Shown: piece after piece, positions 1-12,333 of the stretch
How positions within the stretch are numbered: position 1 is the first letter of the stretch
Layout: each line of letters starts with the position of its first letter
Origin: Amaurobius ferox
Taxonomy: Eukaryota > Arthropoda > Arachnida > Araneae > Amaurobiidae
Length of the DNA stretch: 64,000 bases
Assembly: GCA_951213105.1 (NCBI GenBank)
Contig: OX578140.1
Coordinates: forward strand, 115,800,653 to 115,864,652
Direction of reading: 5' to 3'
Position numbers and translations under genes: made by a program
The notes under the pieces: model-generated
Database searches by the model: none
What the model saw: only the letters and a program-made list of their open reading frames with translations
What the model was told of the DNA's origin: nothing

Positions 1-480
1 AAAAATTAGCAAAAAGTCATATAAAATTAAAAAATATATATATACTATTGAGAAACATGTTCAATTTTCATTTGTAATACCATGCGATAATTTGGGTGAC
101 ATCATTCTCGTTGATCTAGCTCGTTCCATTCATAAAAAAGATTCTTTAAGTAATACTTTTGTATTTGAACGCCAATAGCGATTTATCTGCTGTAAGAATA
201 ACTTATTTCTTCGTCCATAACGCTTGACGAGATTTTGGCGACGAATTTGTGCGGAATGTTGCCAACTTGGCGACTTTTTGAAATGTTGCCAAATTAACGA
301 AAATCTCGCCAAATGGATAAAAATGGCGCTATATCAATGAAAATGACGACTAATTGTCGAAAATTCAATATCTTGGAAAGAATATTAGTATCTACTATAC
401 GGAAAACGTATTTTTTTACTGTAAATGTAGTAAATACATTACATTATATAAGGAAAGTCATGTGTTGCCCACATCAGATT
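1..480 (+). mobile_element. Family C repeat, 3' part (copy C1)
   Basis: The 3' portion of the CTTTCC-type repeat, cut by the window edge. It aligns with 32190-32940 and 35520-35996: the shared text covers the GAGAAACATGTTCA stretch, the ATTCTCGTTGATCTAGCTCG stretch, a module of degenerate 20-bp units (about 235-350, GCCAAATTAACGAAAATCTC and variants), then TATAAGGAAAGTCATGTG and the end hairpin ATGTGTTGCCCACAT followed by CAGATTTTTT. The short open frames in it are antisense or chance frames of the 20-bp module. It abuts a broken Helitron at about 481. Confidence 0.8.
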
Positions 481-482
481 TT

Positions 483-1179
483 TTATTATTCAAATCGAAA
501 AATAATAATGAAAATTAACAGACAGATTTAATTTAATTGCGTTTCTAAGCAATATGATATAAGATAGAATTATCATAAACTGCGAAGTTAAATAATCTTT
601 CTGATTTCTTTATACTTTTCATTCTTGAGTAAAAGCTTGTGAAAAATAAACCATGGAGATAGTTTCTCCATTTAAATCCATGATTCAAACAATTCATGCT
701 TTCAGATGGGGACTAATTAGAGTAAAAATCTTCCACCAATCTCAGAAATAAAGTTTTAATTCACTTTTACGCTTTAAACGAACGATTTTCAACCTTTTCA
801 TTTAGATAAATCACGACGTCAGAGAGTTGAACTCCTAGGACTAAGTTTGGTTTCTCATTAATATCTCGACAACCCCTGGTCTTGACTCGAAAACTCGAAA
901 CTTGGACTAAATTTAAGGGAAACTATTTCAAGCCTACCCATAAAATTTCATTTAATTCGGTTCAGCTGTTCTCCCGTTATGATGAGACAAACAAAAATTT
1001 TGTTTTTTACTATTATGTCGAGAATATGGTCGTAGAAACTCGAATCATGGACTAAATTTTAAGTGGGGCTATTTCAAGGCTACCCACAAAATTTCGTCAA
1101 ATTCGGTTTAGTCGTTCTCCCGTGATTGTGGGACAAACAGAGAGACATACAGACAGATTTTCAATTTTATTTATACAGA
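483..1179 (-). mobile_element. Helitron-like family H, 5' fragment
   Basis: Read on the minus strand it starts with TCTGTATAAATAAAATTG at 1179 (preceded by A), then a short CTGT tract and the family-H leader with two degenerate copies of a block containing ACGGCTGAACCGAATTTGATGAAATTTTG-type text. It continues to about 483, where homology to the intact copies (for example 47517-48180) stops at the 3' end of C1. It therefore keeps the Helitron 5' end and lacks the 3' end. No protein is encoded. Confidence 0.75.
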
Positions 1180-1187
1180 TTAGAATT

Positions 1188-1887
1188 CTATGAGGAAGAT
1201 TATTATGTTGCTCGGCAACGGAATTAAATAAAATGTCTTTGTTAATTATTATTATTATTTTAATATTATTATTTTTTCGATGTGACTAAAATAAACGGTT
1301 TGATTTTTCTTTTAATTATATTAATTGCGAACCGCGTACATCACTTTCATATATTTTGGATATATATTTTGCATATATTTTGCATACGATTTTTATTAAA
1401 TCTTTTCCGATTTGAATAACAAAAATATTTATAGAAAATAAATTTCATTGACATTGCATTTTTGACTGAATTATATCAATTACGGTCTTCAGGTTTAAAC
1501 ATTATTATTATTGATATTTTCGGAGATTATTGATTCAGGGATTATTCATATTTTCAAGTTATTATGCTATTGTTTTATTATGACAAAATTGTTTAAACTC
1601 ATATATTGTACGTTGTACGAGTAATCTTCAACAAATGTAAGGGTATATCTTCTAATTTACGAGAATAGAAGTAGTACAGGTATATTGGCATATATTTTGG
1701 CATATATTGGCATACATTGGAATCAAGTACGACATTCTGGTATGAAGATTACGGGGATTATTGATATTTTCAATTTATTACGTCATCTCTTATTTTGGTA
1801 AAGATTTTTGAGACTCATATTGCAATGCGGGTAATCCTGTACTAGCACACTGGCATATTTTCTAATGTGCGACAATATAAGTAGTAC

Positions 1888-1927
<40 letters not shown>

Positions 1928-2361
1928 CAATATAATTTTAGTGCTTTCATTCTAGCATATATGGAAGTCAATTACGGGTCGGGTTTATTGAAATTTTCAA
2001 TTTATACATATAATGTACTAATACAGGTTATATCTTCAAATATTCGCGTATATAAGTAGTACGGGTCCCATACAATTTTAATGCTTTCATTTTGCATATA
2101 TTTATTCAATTCCTTTTTTTCTGTAAATTTGCTTACAAAAGGGGCCAGGATATTTTATTCTTCAGATCTGCCTGTGAAGATAATTTTGTATAGCGAGAAG
2201 AGAGATTATTAAACTTCTTTTACGGAGCATTGTATTAAATATTTTAACAGAATATTTTGATTAAAAATATCATTTAGTATACTATAGAAATTTGCACATG
2301 ATTGTAAATTTTAAGTTTCTTTATATTATATACTCCTTACGAAGAACGGGCATGCTGCTAG
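1188..2361 (+). mobile_element. Helitron-like family H, 3' fragment
   Basis: It begins at the block ATGTTGCTCGGCA(A/T)CG, which lies internally in the 28127-30434 copy, and runs to a canonical family end: CCGT-loop-ACGG hairpin, 8 nt, then CTAG (2358-2361) followed by T. The 5' TC end is missing. It stands head to head with the fragment ending at 1179, so the locus may be one element with an inverted front or two insertions. A (AT)n tract occupies about 1892-1925. Confidence 0.75.
1892..1925. repeat. (AT)n microsatellite
   Basis: About 17 uninterrupted AT units inside the Helitron fragment. Homologous copies have few or no repeats here, so it expanded after insertion. Confidence 0.95.
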
Positions 2362-4107
2362 TATAATATATATAGCAGTTGCGTAACGTTCATTGAGGCT
2401 AAAAAGCCGAGCCTTCCCTACTTAAAATCTAATTTAAAGAATTATTTTTACATACTTTTATTTATTATAATTTTTTAAATAATTTTTCGAATATGTATGT
2501 GTTATTTTGAAAATTATTAGATTTTACTTGCTTTAAGCGACACGATTCAAAAAATTTTCCCCTTAAAACTCATATTTAAAGTATTAGAAGCTAAAATCAT
2601 CCTGCCTTCGTCGTCTATAAGGAGAAACATGTCATTAGGACCACCCATTTGTTAAACTCCTCCCTATAGCTGATTAACTAACATTGGAAGCTAGCTTATC
2701 GAAAGATGTGGCTATTGCTTTTCCATTTTCAACCCTTTATAAACAATCAATGATTGGATGCGAGACATGGCGTTTCATCAATGATGGGAAGGTGAGGTTG
2801 GGTAGTGCAATACCAGTGGATCCTCTATTTTGGATTAAACGTGATTCTATTAATTACTATTCGTAGAAAATAATCATTATTTGTAATACTAAAGAATTTG
2901 AGTCATTTTTCTCGAATAATCAAGGATTTACCTAACATTAAACAATCTCAAGACGAAGTTATATACTAATAATGACTACCATCAAACTTAAGTAGTTTGC
3001 AAAGTAGACTTAGCTCTTTATATAAGCATGGATATGGTGAAACATCCGTATGCGTATTTGGGAGTTTTAGATAAAATAAATTTCATTTCCCTTTAAAATC
3101 CCCTGTTAGACGAGAATCTCAGTTAAATAAAAGTGGTTGATAATTTTTTAGCGGATTCTTGGCATATTGTAATTATAAAATAGTTTCATAATACAGTATC
3201 TGTAAGTAATTAATATGCAACATTGTTTAGGGACATTGTTGACTAAAGGTATTTGCAACTAAGCTTATGTTTCAGATTTTTCACAAATTTTCAGTGCACT
3301 TTTTCAGACAAGGGTGCATGTAGAACGTTTCCCGAAAGGGAAGGGGGGTGTAAACTCAAAAATAAAATGTATAATATCGTCTAGCTTGATGCTCGCCTTT
3401 GTTTCTTGAAAATTCAAGAGGGAGCGTGTCCTCCCCTATGAGCAACCATGACTACATATTAAATAAAATGGTTATAAAAGTTCACTAATTTAGAAATACG
3501 GAAACATTTAAAACATAATATATTTTAAAATATTGTACAATTCACTCACTCTTAGCACTATGTTAAATGATTTTATTTTACTAACCAAGGAAATAAAACT
3601 TATTAAAATGGCGAATTCCAATATAAATTCACTTATCATACAAAAACATTTTCCAAGTTAAAATGACAATCGCTCAGTCTCCCCAGTCAAGAATATCACG
3701 CTAAGCTACTGATATGTAGTATATACAATATTTACAGATCTTTACAGAATAACGAAGTATCGGTTATCTGCATTAGAGTAACATTGGGCGACGCTTTAAG
3801 TAACTCTGCGGTATTTTCATGCTGTGCTTCACGCTTCCTAAGAACAGCCATTTCTTTGGCAAAAATGATTATCTGTGATCTCTTTGGCACATATTTCTAG
3901 ATTTAGATTCTTTAGTGATCAGATAAAATTCGGATTAATAGAAATCAGTTTATATATAAAATATACTTTTAAAATTTTAGCGGTATGTAGATAGTGCACA
4001 AAAACTTCACTTTTGACATTTTTCTGTGGGAAAATAAAATATTATTCGTTTTGAACTTAACTAAAGTCTGTTCAAATGATTGTCGTTTGAAATAAAATTG
4101 TAAAGTA
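2362..4107. other. Non-genic stretch
   Basis: AT-rich DNA without a recognisable gene. A 60-codon frame at 2684-2866 begins with TTG rather than ATG, matches nothing I know and has no clear splice context. The short C/G-rich run near 3330-3350 is isolated. Confidence 0.6.
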
Positions 4108-4599
4108 CGGGGTGGCCATAAAATAACTTTCCCTGTTTGGAGGCGTCTGCAGCTAAAAACTAATGAACGAAATGAAATCAAATTACAAACACAGACTGTG
4201 GAAGGCATGGGGGAGATGAATTCCGCAAAAAATAGTATCAAAAGTCGCCGATAGGGGATATTTAGGCGCTGTCGGACCCGAAAACAAGTGAATAATTACA
4301 ATGAAGATACGCAAAATGGAGTATGTAGAATTTCAATAATGTTTTAGTAATAAAAAATGAACATACCATACAGTTAGGAATGAATTTATGAAACTCACAG
4401 AAAATAATCTTCATTCACTCATTTTCAGTTCCGACAGCGCCAAAACCTCCCCTATCGGCGACTTTTATTACTATTGTTTTTTCGGAATTTATCTCCCCAT
4501 GCCATCCCCTGTCTGTATTTGAAATTTGGTTTCATTTCGCTCATTAGTTTTTAGCTGCAGACGCTTCCAAGCAGGGAAAGTTATTTTATAGCCACACTG
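4108..4599. mobile_element. Mariner-type MITE with about 210-bp inverted repeats
   Basis: The two halves are long inverted repeats: the left begins CGGGGTGGCCATAAAATAAC, the right (reverse complement) CAGTGTGGCTATAAAATAAC, and they stay alignable for about 210 bp through the CGCCGATAGGGG block. A TA dinucleotide flanks each end (4106-4107 and 4600-4601), as expected for Tc1/mariner target duplication. About 70 bp of unpaired sequence lies in the middle. Length is 492 bp with no transposase, so it is a non-autonomous element. A 90-codon minus frame over the left arm is incidental. Confidence 0.85.
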
Positions 4600-4759
4600 T
4601 ACTATTCCATTTCAACCCATGACTTTAGTATGAACCATTAAAATTTACTTTACTCTAAATTAAATTTCCAAGAAGCGAATGCCTGGAATTCGATGAAGGA
4701 ATCACGCCATTGGACAAATAAACAACTTTATTTCCAGATAGCTTCGCTGGAAACTCAAA

Positions 4760-4812
<53 letters not shown>
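4760..4812. repeat. (CA)n(TA)n compound microsatellite
   Basis: About 11 CA units followed by about 15 TA units. Confidence 0.95.
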
Positions 4813-4813
<1 letters not shown>

Positions 4814-6176
4814 TACAAATCTATATACAAATTATTTACAACGCTACCATTACAAATTCTACTCGAGGCATACTAATCTACAATGAACTTCAAACCTAAC
4901 TTATTACAAAACTGACCTTAAATCTGAACCTATGATGATCAAACTACGACACAATATATATACTTACAAGATTGCAGGCTGTAACTCTCTATACTTCCAT
5001 GGACGATCAGAACACACACAATCACGAACTCGGTAGAATGGCAGAGCCGTAATTCTATAGTCTGCCCTTCTTTTAGATCTGGCCAATCATGCGATTCTTC
5101 GGAATGAAAGTTAAGAAACAAAATTATAATAAATAATAGAATCCTCACAAATTACCTATGACTTGTTGGTCTAAATAAAATTAAATGCAATGTCATCTTT
5201 AAAACGATGCAAAAATATGGATATTTAGTCGAATATTTAAGATTTTGTATGATAATTTCGGAACACGGATAAAAAATAATATTTGCTGCATATATAATGC
5301 TTGTAAAAATACCCATAGTAGTAAAGATCATACGTTGGTTGATCAAGTATAGCCTTTAAAGCAGTAGTTAAATCATAACAAAAAAAATTAAATGTCTAAT
5401 ATATTTACGTCCAAATAAATTATAGTCTAATATGTATCTACTAAATAATTTTGCAGACAAACTGTTTTGGACTGCCATATTTTAATGCTGTACGATCAAA
5501 TTACATGTGATCTTTATTACTATAAGTAATTTTACAAGAATTATATCTGCAGCATATATTATATTTATCCGTGTTCCTTTATGTATTAGAAATCTTTAAT
5601 ATTCCACTAAAAATTCGACTTTTTTCATCGTCTTAAGTCTCGAGATCATTAAGTCATAAATAAAACCCTCTATTCATGATTATGTCAAATTTGCTCATAT
5701 ACTGACATGTTAAAAAATATAAAACTTCGAATGCAATTCGAATTTTCCTTCGAAACTGTGATAATTAGCTTGAATATTCCAAGGAAAAAAGACATCTCTG
5801 GACATTACAATTCTACTTCATTATCAGATACTTCAAACAGAGGTCTAGACGAGGTCCTGATCGTCGACCAGTTCTCACCAAATTTTAGTGCAGTCTGCTT
5901 TTCTCTCTACAAGTGCAACATATATTTACTTCGGAGAGGGATTATGATACGGGGCACGTGGTTGTGTGTCTTCGCGTTCATTAGGCTTTAAAATGTAATT
6001 AAGAATCCAGTTTCATATTACAAATTTTACAGGGTTCAGATTAGTGATCATATATGGTATGATCGAAAGAGAAAGAGGAAGTGTTTGCCGACTTGTTAAT
6101 ATTAGTGACTTGGTATAGAATTTAATGAGGTTGCAATTTGGTTGTGCGGGACTTGAGATAGAAATTTGGAATATAC

Positions 6177-6230
<54 letters not shown>

Positions 6231-7295
6231 GTATATTATCATAGCTATTGGGAACCTTACTTCTCATTAAAACCGCTGTTTGTCAAATTGGATACATGTA
6301 TTTTAGTTCTTATTCAATTTTAATGATTTTACTTTTGTTCCTATTATATTTAATGTATTAAATTCGTCTTACCTACTTTACTAAATTTGCCAATAAAATA
6401 TGCATTCTAGCATTATCTTCGAAACGTTTTGGAGAAGCAGAATGTAATCAGAAATTGACCAACGATAAATATATTTGAATAATCAGTTCGTAAATTCTTA
6501 GCACTTAACACGTAACTAGTTCCCTCGTAAGATTCGACAGCTAGAAATTCTTAAGATGGTAACTTAGCCAATTAACCTACTTAAATAAAGCAGTAAATGC
6601 TAATGAAAACAAGCGAGAGGAAATGCTCTTAACGGCAGCTCTACTGGTTCAATTAGTTGAGCTAAGTCCTCAACACTTCCATGCAGAGAAAGCGTGTGAA
6701 ATGAACAATTCTTCAACGCATGTTCAATCCTTCTTTGAACATATTCCAGCGAGAATAGTTGGAAATTATGAAGGGTGGTTATTATACTAATGAGCATCGC
6801 AATAGTTTCTTGAGATAAGTGAAGATGTCAAGATTAAGTGAATTTCTTAGAAAATGTTAATTGTTGCCGACGTTATATAGCAGATTTTGTATTTTCGTAT
6901 ATAGCAGTGTTAGGCAGATTTCCATATAACACATATTTAGGAAAAAATTATTGTGCTTTTAAATGTAGTTAAAAAAAAGTTATATTAAAGCGTTTGAAAG
7001 TTAAAATCCATGAAAACGCCGTGTAAAATCGTTAAAAATTGTAAAAAGTTTAAATGTAAAAATCATTTTAAATGTTAGAATCAGTGACAATATATTTTAT
7101 CGCAAGATACGACTAACGCGAGTATGCTCTACGCTTCATTACTCGCTCATCGAAGTCACATGCAAACGAGAGCCATCTGGCAGAGGCTGATTCGGAACAC
7201 TATATTTGGCAATTATTTAGCGAAATGGAACTTTTCCAATATGCTGACCTTTTTCTTCTTCGATTCCCATCGTTTGCCCTGAGCGCGAGATCCAA
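4813..7295. other. Non-genic stretch with (AT)n
   Basis: No gene is recognised. It holds a (AT)25 run at about 6179-6229 bracketed symmetrically by ACGTAT. Open frames at 5707-5991(+) and 6600-6797(-) are 65-94 codons, match nothing I know and have local composition like the surroundings. Confidence 0.6.
6179..6229. repeat. (AT)n microsatellite
   Basis: About 25 AT units flanked on both sides by ACGTAT, making the whole tract palindromic. Confidence 0.95.
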
Positions 7296-7639
7296 GTGGT
7301 TAGTAAGCGGGAATTATACTCGGACGACCCAACTCCGATTCCCGCCTCTGCCCAAACTGCCACCGTTTTCACGCGGATTACGAACACGTTAAATATGTGG
7401 GTCCGTAAGTCCAGTCGAAAGGTTGTTGGTAGGGAAAAGAGAGTACAGTCTTTGTGGATGCCTCCTCCACTGGGTTCCGGTGTAAATTGGGTGGCAATTC
7501 CCGGTCGCCTAAACAGATACCTTACACCTTCGGAAATGTCGGATGGTCTAATTCGATGATGATGCTGCTGATGGTGATGATGATGACCGTCCGATCCACC
7601 CAAATGTAACTGCTTGGACGGCCAGGACGTGCCACCCAA
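7217..7639 (-). CDS. Unidentified 140-codon frame in GC-rich island
   Basis: I do not recognise the product. This minus-strand frame sits in a segment (about 7290-7665) clearly richer in G+C than its surroundings, which could mark an exon or a captured fragment. It has a histidine/glutamine run near residues 19-28 encoded by CAT/CAC/CAG triplets, and no obvious signal peptide or membrane segment. The opposite strand is also open for 87 codons (7296-7559). The island contains a diverged inverted repeat (about 7472-7536 against 7600-7665, reverse complement), which argues for a decayed fold-back element. Coding status is doubtful. Confidence 0.2.
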   Translation of the reverse strand: MGGTSWPSKQLHLGGSDGHHHHHQQHHHRIRPSDISEGVRYLFRRPGIATQFTPEPSGGGIHKDCTLFSLPTTFRLDLRTHIFNVFVIRVKTVAVWAEAGIGVGSSEYNSRLLTTWISRSGQTMGIEEEKGQHIGKVPFR

Positions 7640-7665
7640 TTTAGACCGGAATGCAGTGGGGAGTA
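7472..7665. repeat. Imperfect inverted repeat, about 63-bp arms
   Basis: Left arm (plus): TTCCGGTGTAAATTGGGTGG followed by CA..TCCCGG and ending TTCGGA. The reverse complement of the right arm: TTCCGGTCTAAATTGGGTGG, then CA..TCCTGG and ending ATCGGA. Between them lies a GATGATG-rich spacer. The arms are diverged but clearly homologous. Confidence 0.6.
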
Positions 7666-7727
7666 ATATCTACCAATATGATGAGCTGTATTTTTGGGGA
7701 GAAGAGCACAAATCCTAGTAGCATTTA

Positions 7728-7975
7728 ATATTGGTTCAATATCGGTCCAATATTTGATATATCTTGGCGTTACATTGTAAATATTTCCAATGTAATCCCA
7801 ATATTGGGAAAATATTGGGGTTACATTGGCCTCGAATATTGGCTAAATATTTCCATTACAATATTAAGCCAATATTAGCGCAACAGTTTAAGCCAATATT
7901 GGACCAATTCCGTCAAAATGTCCACTTTTTCATATTGGTCCAATATTTTCAATATTGATTGCCAATATTAGAATA
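7728..7975. repeat. Cluster of CCAATATTGG-like palindromes
   Basis: About ten occurrences of AATATTGG, CCAATATT or the full palindrome CCAATATTGG in about 250 bp, irregularly spaced, with recurring TTACATTG / CAATGTAA words between them. This is either an old short tandem repeat or a dense array of binding-type palindromes. Open frames here are side effects of the repeat. Confidence 0.7.
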
Positions 7976-8139
7976 CTATATATAAAAGCTCTTCAGACAA
8001 ATATTAAGTTGTTTTTTGTTACACGAGTTTAAGAAGCCGAAAAACAATTTTTCATAAAGCTCAAGGGGACGAAAAATTTCAAAGTGACATCAACCAATTT
8101 TGGGGAAATCTGATATTTCTATCCCATATAGTTTTTTTT

Positions 8140-8183
8140 AACACTTTACAACAAAGTTGAAAAGTGTTTATGACTTTGTTCAT

Positions 8184-8217
<34 letters not shown>

Positions 8218-9447
8218 CGTTAGCACGATAACTGCCGTAAAAATGACTTAATCAAAATGAAATTTTAGTATGTTGTTCAGACGGTCTGTAGGACCTATGA
8301 GAATATAAATGAATAATATCACACAATTAGTTTTGGATTGAACCCGGGTTGAAAAAATGAAATACATTGAGCCCTATGGGACCTAATTTTTCTAACATTT
8401 TTTAAGCGGATTTAAAATTCCCAAATTGCTTCGAAAATTTTAGGTAATAGTCAAATTGTTCCATAAAATATATAAAAAAAAATTCAGCTAAATATATCCA
8501 GTAGTTTTTTAAATAAAAATTAAAATAATAATTACACATCTTATATGAAACGATCACGTGACCATGATATGAAACGATCACATGACCCACTTCAAAATGA
8601 TATATGGCATCCATCTTGTTTCAAATTCGTGATTTTTTAAAGTTCTTTTTAATTCATATTGAATGTTGTATCCCTCCTAAAACTACTTTATTTCTGCTTA
8701 AATTCTGTGCATCTACATACTAAAACAACACAATGACAATATATTTGAGTTTAAATTCTCATTCAAATTTGATTATTTCTACAATTAAGCCTATTTTTCA
8801 CCTATGTAAAATGTAAACAGCAAAATATGTAGAATGAGTTGTCTTAGAATTGCTGTATTTCTTTAACACAAAATAATTCAGTCCATGGAGTCTGCATGGC
8901 TGATATGAATGAAATATTAATTGATTTTATAAACAGAAGGACGATTTTTTTCGATGAAGTTTTAAGCATAAAGTTTATGAATTGTAGCTCCATGGTCTTA
9001 ATTTTTAAATAAAATAAATTATTATAGTATTGTGACGAATGAAATGGAGAAAGTTATGAATGAAATCCTGCTTTTATAGAGAGATCCAGGCGTGTTATTT
9101 TTTCTATGACGTCATTTGAATTAATTTCAGTTGTTTTCAATGAAGTTTTCAAATATAATAAATTATCGTAGTATTATGATAGATTTAAAAATATTACCTT
9201 GGAATGTATTGCATTTTAGAGATATTTAAACCACGCAATTTATATTTCAATGCCGTCATTTGAATGAAGTTCATTTTTTTCAATGAAGGTTTAAGTTTTC
9301 AAATATTAATAAATCAATGTAGTATTGTGATAAGTTTAAAAATATTACCGAGGAATGTATTGCATTTTCGACTTTTTTAAATAAAATTGCATTGAAGTTG
9401 GAAAGTGTTTCATAATCAATGCTTTAAGCATGATTGATCTTTCTTGT
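8140..9447 (+). mobile_element. Family F2 repeat, long form (copy 1)
   Basis: Near full-length copy. It starts AACACTTTACAACAAAGTTG followed by AAAAGTGTT (a terminal hairpin), then (TGTC)n at about 8188-8217, the GCACGATAACTGCCGTAAAA block, a body with tandem blocks of about 130-150 bp containing TCAAATATAATAAATTA and GAGGAATGTATTGCATTTT, and ends GTTGGAAAGTGTTTCATAAT, hairpin ATCAATGCTT-TA-AGCATGATTGAT, CTTTCTTG. The 3' GTTGGAAAGTGTT is the inverted partner of the 5' AACACTTTACAAC. No protein is encoded. The layout resembles Helentron-associated elements. Confidence 0.85.
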
Positions 9448-10167
9448 TTCTGTTTAAGGGGATGTACACGAATATGAACTGCTACTTGCGGTTTGGAAGA
9501 TTTTAGTGTAGCTGCTTCCGGCTTTATATATATATAGATAAACCTATTTCGTTTTAAAAATTATAAATGAAAACAAGCCAAACAATCCATGCAGTAAGAC
9601 GTTTTAAATATTTAAATGTGAATAATATATTTAAATACAAATTTGAAAAAAAAAATTACACTATATATACGCTCAAAACGCATCGCGTTTCGGACTAGCA
9701 TGTATGTGTTATATATTCAATACGTTTACGCTTCTTATTTTTAATTCAAATATTAATAAAATATAAAAATATATTTATATTAGTTTAAATCGAGAAAAAT
9801 ATTTAAATATCAAGACCTAGATAATCGAAAAGCATAGTTTGTCGTCAATTGGAATATACTTTCAAAAGTTAGGGCAGCTAACGTCAGATTAATGAATGGC
9901 GATGAAATTTACCAGCATTTATTATCTATAAAAATATATTTATTTTTTCTCGCTGATTATCGTACACCATGCCCTGCGATCATCTATATTCTTTACGACA
10001 TATTTTTACATGGATCATCTTGTAAATATATACCAATCAAAACTTTGTATAAATAAATCGATATGTAAAAATTAACGTTGATTAGAATATGCGTTCATAA
10101 GTTAAAACTTATACAGTCAAACGTTTGAATTGAGGAGCGCATGCGCAATTCGCTTGTTTGTAATATA
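9448..10167. other. Non-genic stretch
   Basis: Very AT-rich, with no gene or known repeat recognised. Two weakly similar passages (about 9840-9900 and 10080-10130, around GGAATATACTTTCA / AGAATATGCGTTCA) hint at a diverged local duplication. Confidence 0.5.
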
Positions 10168-10807
10168 CAGGATGATCCAAAAGTCCTTGGCACATTTTAA
10201 AATTGAATATGAACTCAAGTAATTGCCGTACGACAGTGAGGTTTGGACTAAAATGCTTTTCACGTTGAAAAGTTTTGGTTACGCAAATAAAAAAATTAGT
10301 TCTGAACTTTGCCCATAGATAGCGCTACTTGTACAAATGTTTCTATATCTGCTTTTTATTTTCATATTCGTTTTAACACTGTCACTTCGAAGTAAGAAAT
10401 TACAACTTCCACCGAAAAAATTCATTATGTAGATTGGTACTTTGAAACTAAATCCATCATTACACTTCAAAGGAAGTTTCGTGCCAAGTATAAAAAAAAC
10501 ACTGCATCTCGAAACAGCATTTTGGATTGGCATAGCAAATTTTTAGAAACTGGAAGCGTTTTAGATCGAGAAAGAAGTGGCCGACAAAGCACTTCTTTAC
10601 TACTCGTCTTCAGTTTTTATGCTTTTTTTTGTATTTTTAAGGTACAGCGCCATCAATGGGCAAAGTCTGGAACTAATTTTTTTTTTATTTGCTTAACCAG
10701 AACTTTTCAAAGGGGAAAGTATTTTAGTCCAATCCTCACTATCGTACGGCGATTACCTGAGTTTATATTCAATTTTAAAATGCGTCAAGGACTTTTGGAT
10801 CACCCTA
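10168..10807 (+). mobile_element. Mariner-type element derivative, 640 bp
   Basis: Inverted terminal repeats of about 180 bp: the left begins CAGGATGATCCAAAAGTCCT, the right (reverse complement) TAGGGTGATCCAAAAGTCCT, both continuing through TTTTAAAATTGAATAT and on to a TTTGCCCAT(A/T)GATGGCGCT-like stretch. TA flanks each side (10166-10167 and 10808-10809). Between the arms lies only an N-terminal transposase piece (10427-10597), so this is an internally deleted, non-autonomous copy. Confidence 0.85.
10427..10597 (+). pseudogene. Transposase N-terminal helix-turn-helix remnant
   Basis: The frame starting TAT GTA GAT TGG reads YVDWYFETKS, then TLQRKFRAKY, then WHSKFLETGSVLDRERSGRQ. That order (aromatic-rich first helix, QRKFR second helix, W..KF.ETGSV recognition region, basic GR) is the DUF4817-type DNA-binding domain at the N terminus of many arthropod mariner-like transposases. 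An in-frame ATG is not evident and the DDE/D catalytic domain is absent, because the frame runs straight into the right inverted repeat. Identification is by recalled family pattern. Confidence 0.75.
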
Positions 10808-10919
10808 TAAATAATAATAATAAATTTTATGTAAACCGTTGTTTCATTTACAGCATCCGTGTGATGATACGTATTCTACGTTGCAGACTCAACTCCAGAA
10901 TAGCCCTTCCATCTCCTTT

Positions 10920-11375
10920 AACACTTTATAACATAGTTGAAAAGTGTTTATGATTTTTCTCATTCTGTTTGTCTGTCTGTCCGCACGATAACTGCCGTAA
11001 AAATGACTATATCAAAACGAAATTTCAGTATGTTGTTCAGACGGTCTGTTGGACCTATGGGAATATAAATGAATAATTTCACCCAATTAGTTTTGGATTG
11101 AATACGGGTTGCAAAAATGAAATACATTGAGCCCTATGGGACCAAATTTTTCAAACATTTTTTAAGCGAATTTAAAATTCACAAATTGCTTCACAAGTTT
11201 TAGATAATATTCAAATTATCCTATAAAAATATAAAAAAAAAATTCAGCAAAATATATTCGGTAGTTTTTTAAATAGAAATTAAAATATTAATTACACCCA
11301 TATCATATGAAGAGATCACCTGACCCACTTCAAAATAAAATATGGCGTCTATCTTGTATCAAAATCGTGATCTCA
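10920..11375 (+). mobile_element. Family F2 repeat, 3'-truncated (copy 2)
   Basis: The 5' hairpin, short TGTC tract, GCACGATAACTGCCGTAAAA block and following 350 bp align with 8140-8620; homology stops after ATCAAAATCGTGAT near 11375. It begins about 110 bp beyond the mariner derivative. Confidence 0.8.
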
Positions 11376-12333
11376 TTTTCATTATTATATGTCTCAGCTT
11401 CTAATTAGTTGAGAGTTTATTTTTAAGCTTGAGCTAACGAAAGCCGTGTACATTACATGTGCTACACCCGCTTGCTTATTTAGAGCATATTACGTCCGCG
11501 ACACAAGTAGATTTTGTTGTTGTTGCTGTAAGCATGCGTAGCGTAAAGGGGTTGTTGCTATAAGTATGAGTATCGTTGTTGGGTTTTCATAAATGTTCTG
11601 TATATTCCCCTGCAATTTTAATTACAGTCCTATATATTAAATCCCGGACAATGCCTAGTGCATTTGTTAGTAACATTATAAAACTTATACACGACCTAAA
11701 CTGCTAACTTTGATATATTCAATAATCTTCTTATTCGTGCATCAAGCAAATTTATTATATCTAACAACCTTCCAATTATTAAGAAAAATACAATTAATTT
11801 CAAATGACCTTATATATCTGCATTACGGCTGGCCATTAAAGTAATTAACCTCTTCCCACTAATGAGGTTGATCAACGCAATTACCCTTATTTCAGAAGTT
11901 ATTTGATATTCTGCATTCTATACATCAAATTATAATTAAATATCGGTAATATGTTCTCTAATTGCACTTTGTCGTATAATTCTGTAGTCATCTTCATTAT
12001 AGTTACCGTATCAATTTACGAACATGGTGGAAATAGAGTTTTGTAAGCTTGCTACAATTAACAGCATTAAACCTGAGCCTTTCCCGTCATAATTAAGGTT
12101 TTGGTGAAATCATATCTTCCTAAATTGTATGTATTATTATTTTAATAATTTATTATTTTTTTTTTTTGCAAATTAATCAAATTCTATGCATCATCTTAGC
12201 CATTTATACAGAAAATAAAGAAAAATACAGAGAAGAAAGCAGAAAATAACTTTTAATATAGTCCCGTTAGAGAGGAAAATTCGATTACTGAAAAAATATG
12301 CCACGTGATCAATCAGCCACAAATAACCCATTT
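11376..12333. other. Non-genic stretch
   Basis: No gene seen. The short TTGTTGTTGCTGTAAG / TTGTTGCTATAAG repetition at about 11514-11570 is the only local structure. A run of T's lies at about 12158-12166. Confidence 0.5.

Noticed and set aside
10279..10953. Minus frame 10279-10533 and plus frame 10522-10953
   Set aside because: The first is antisense to the mariner derivative; the second runs from the end of its transposase remnant through the right inverted repeat into F2.
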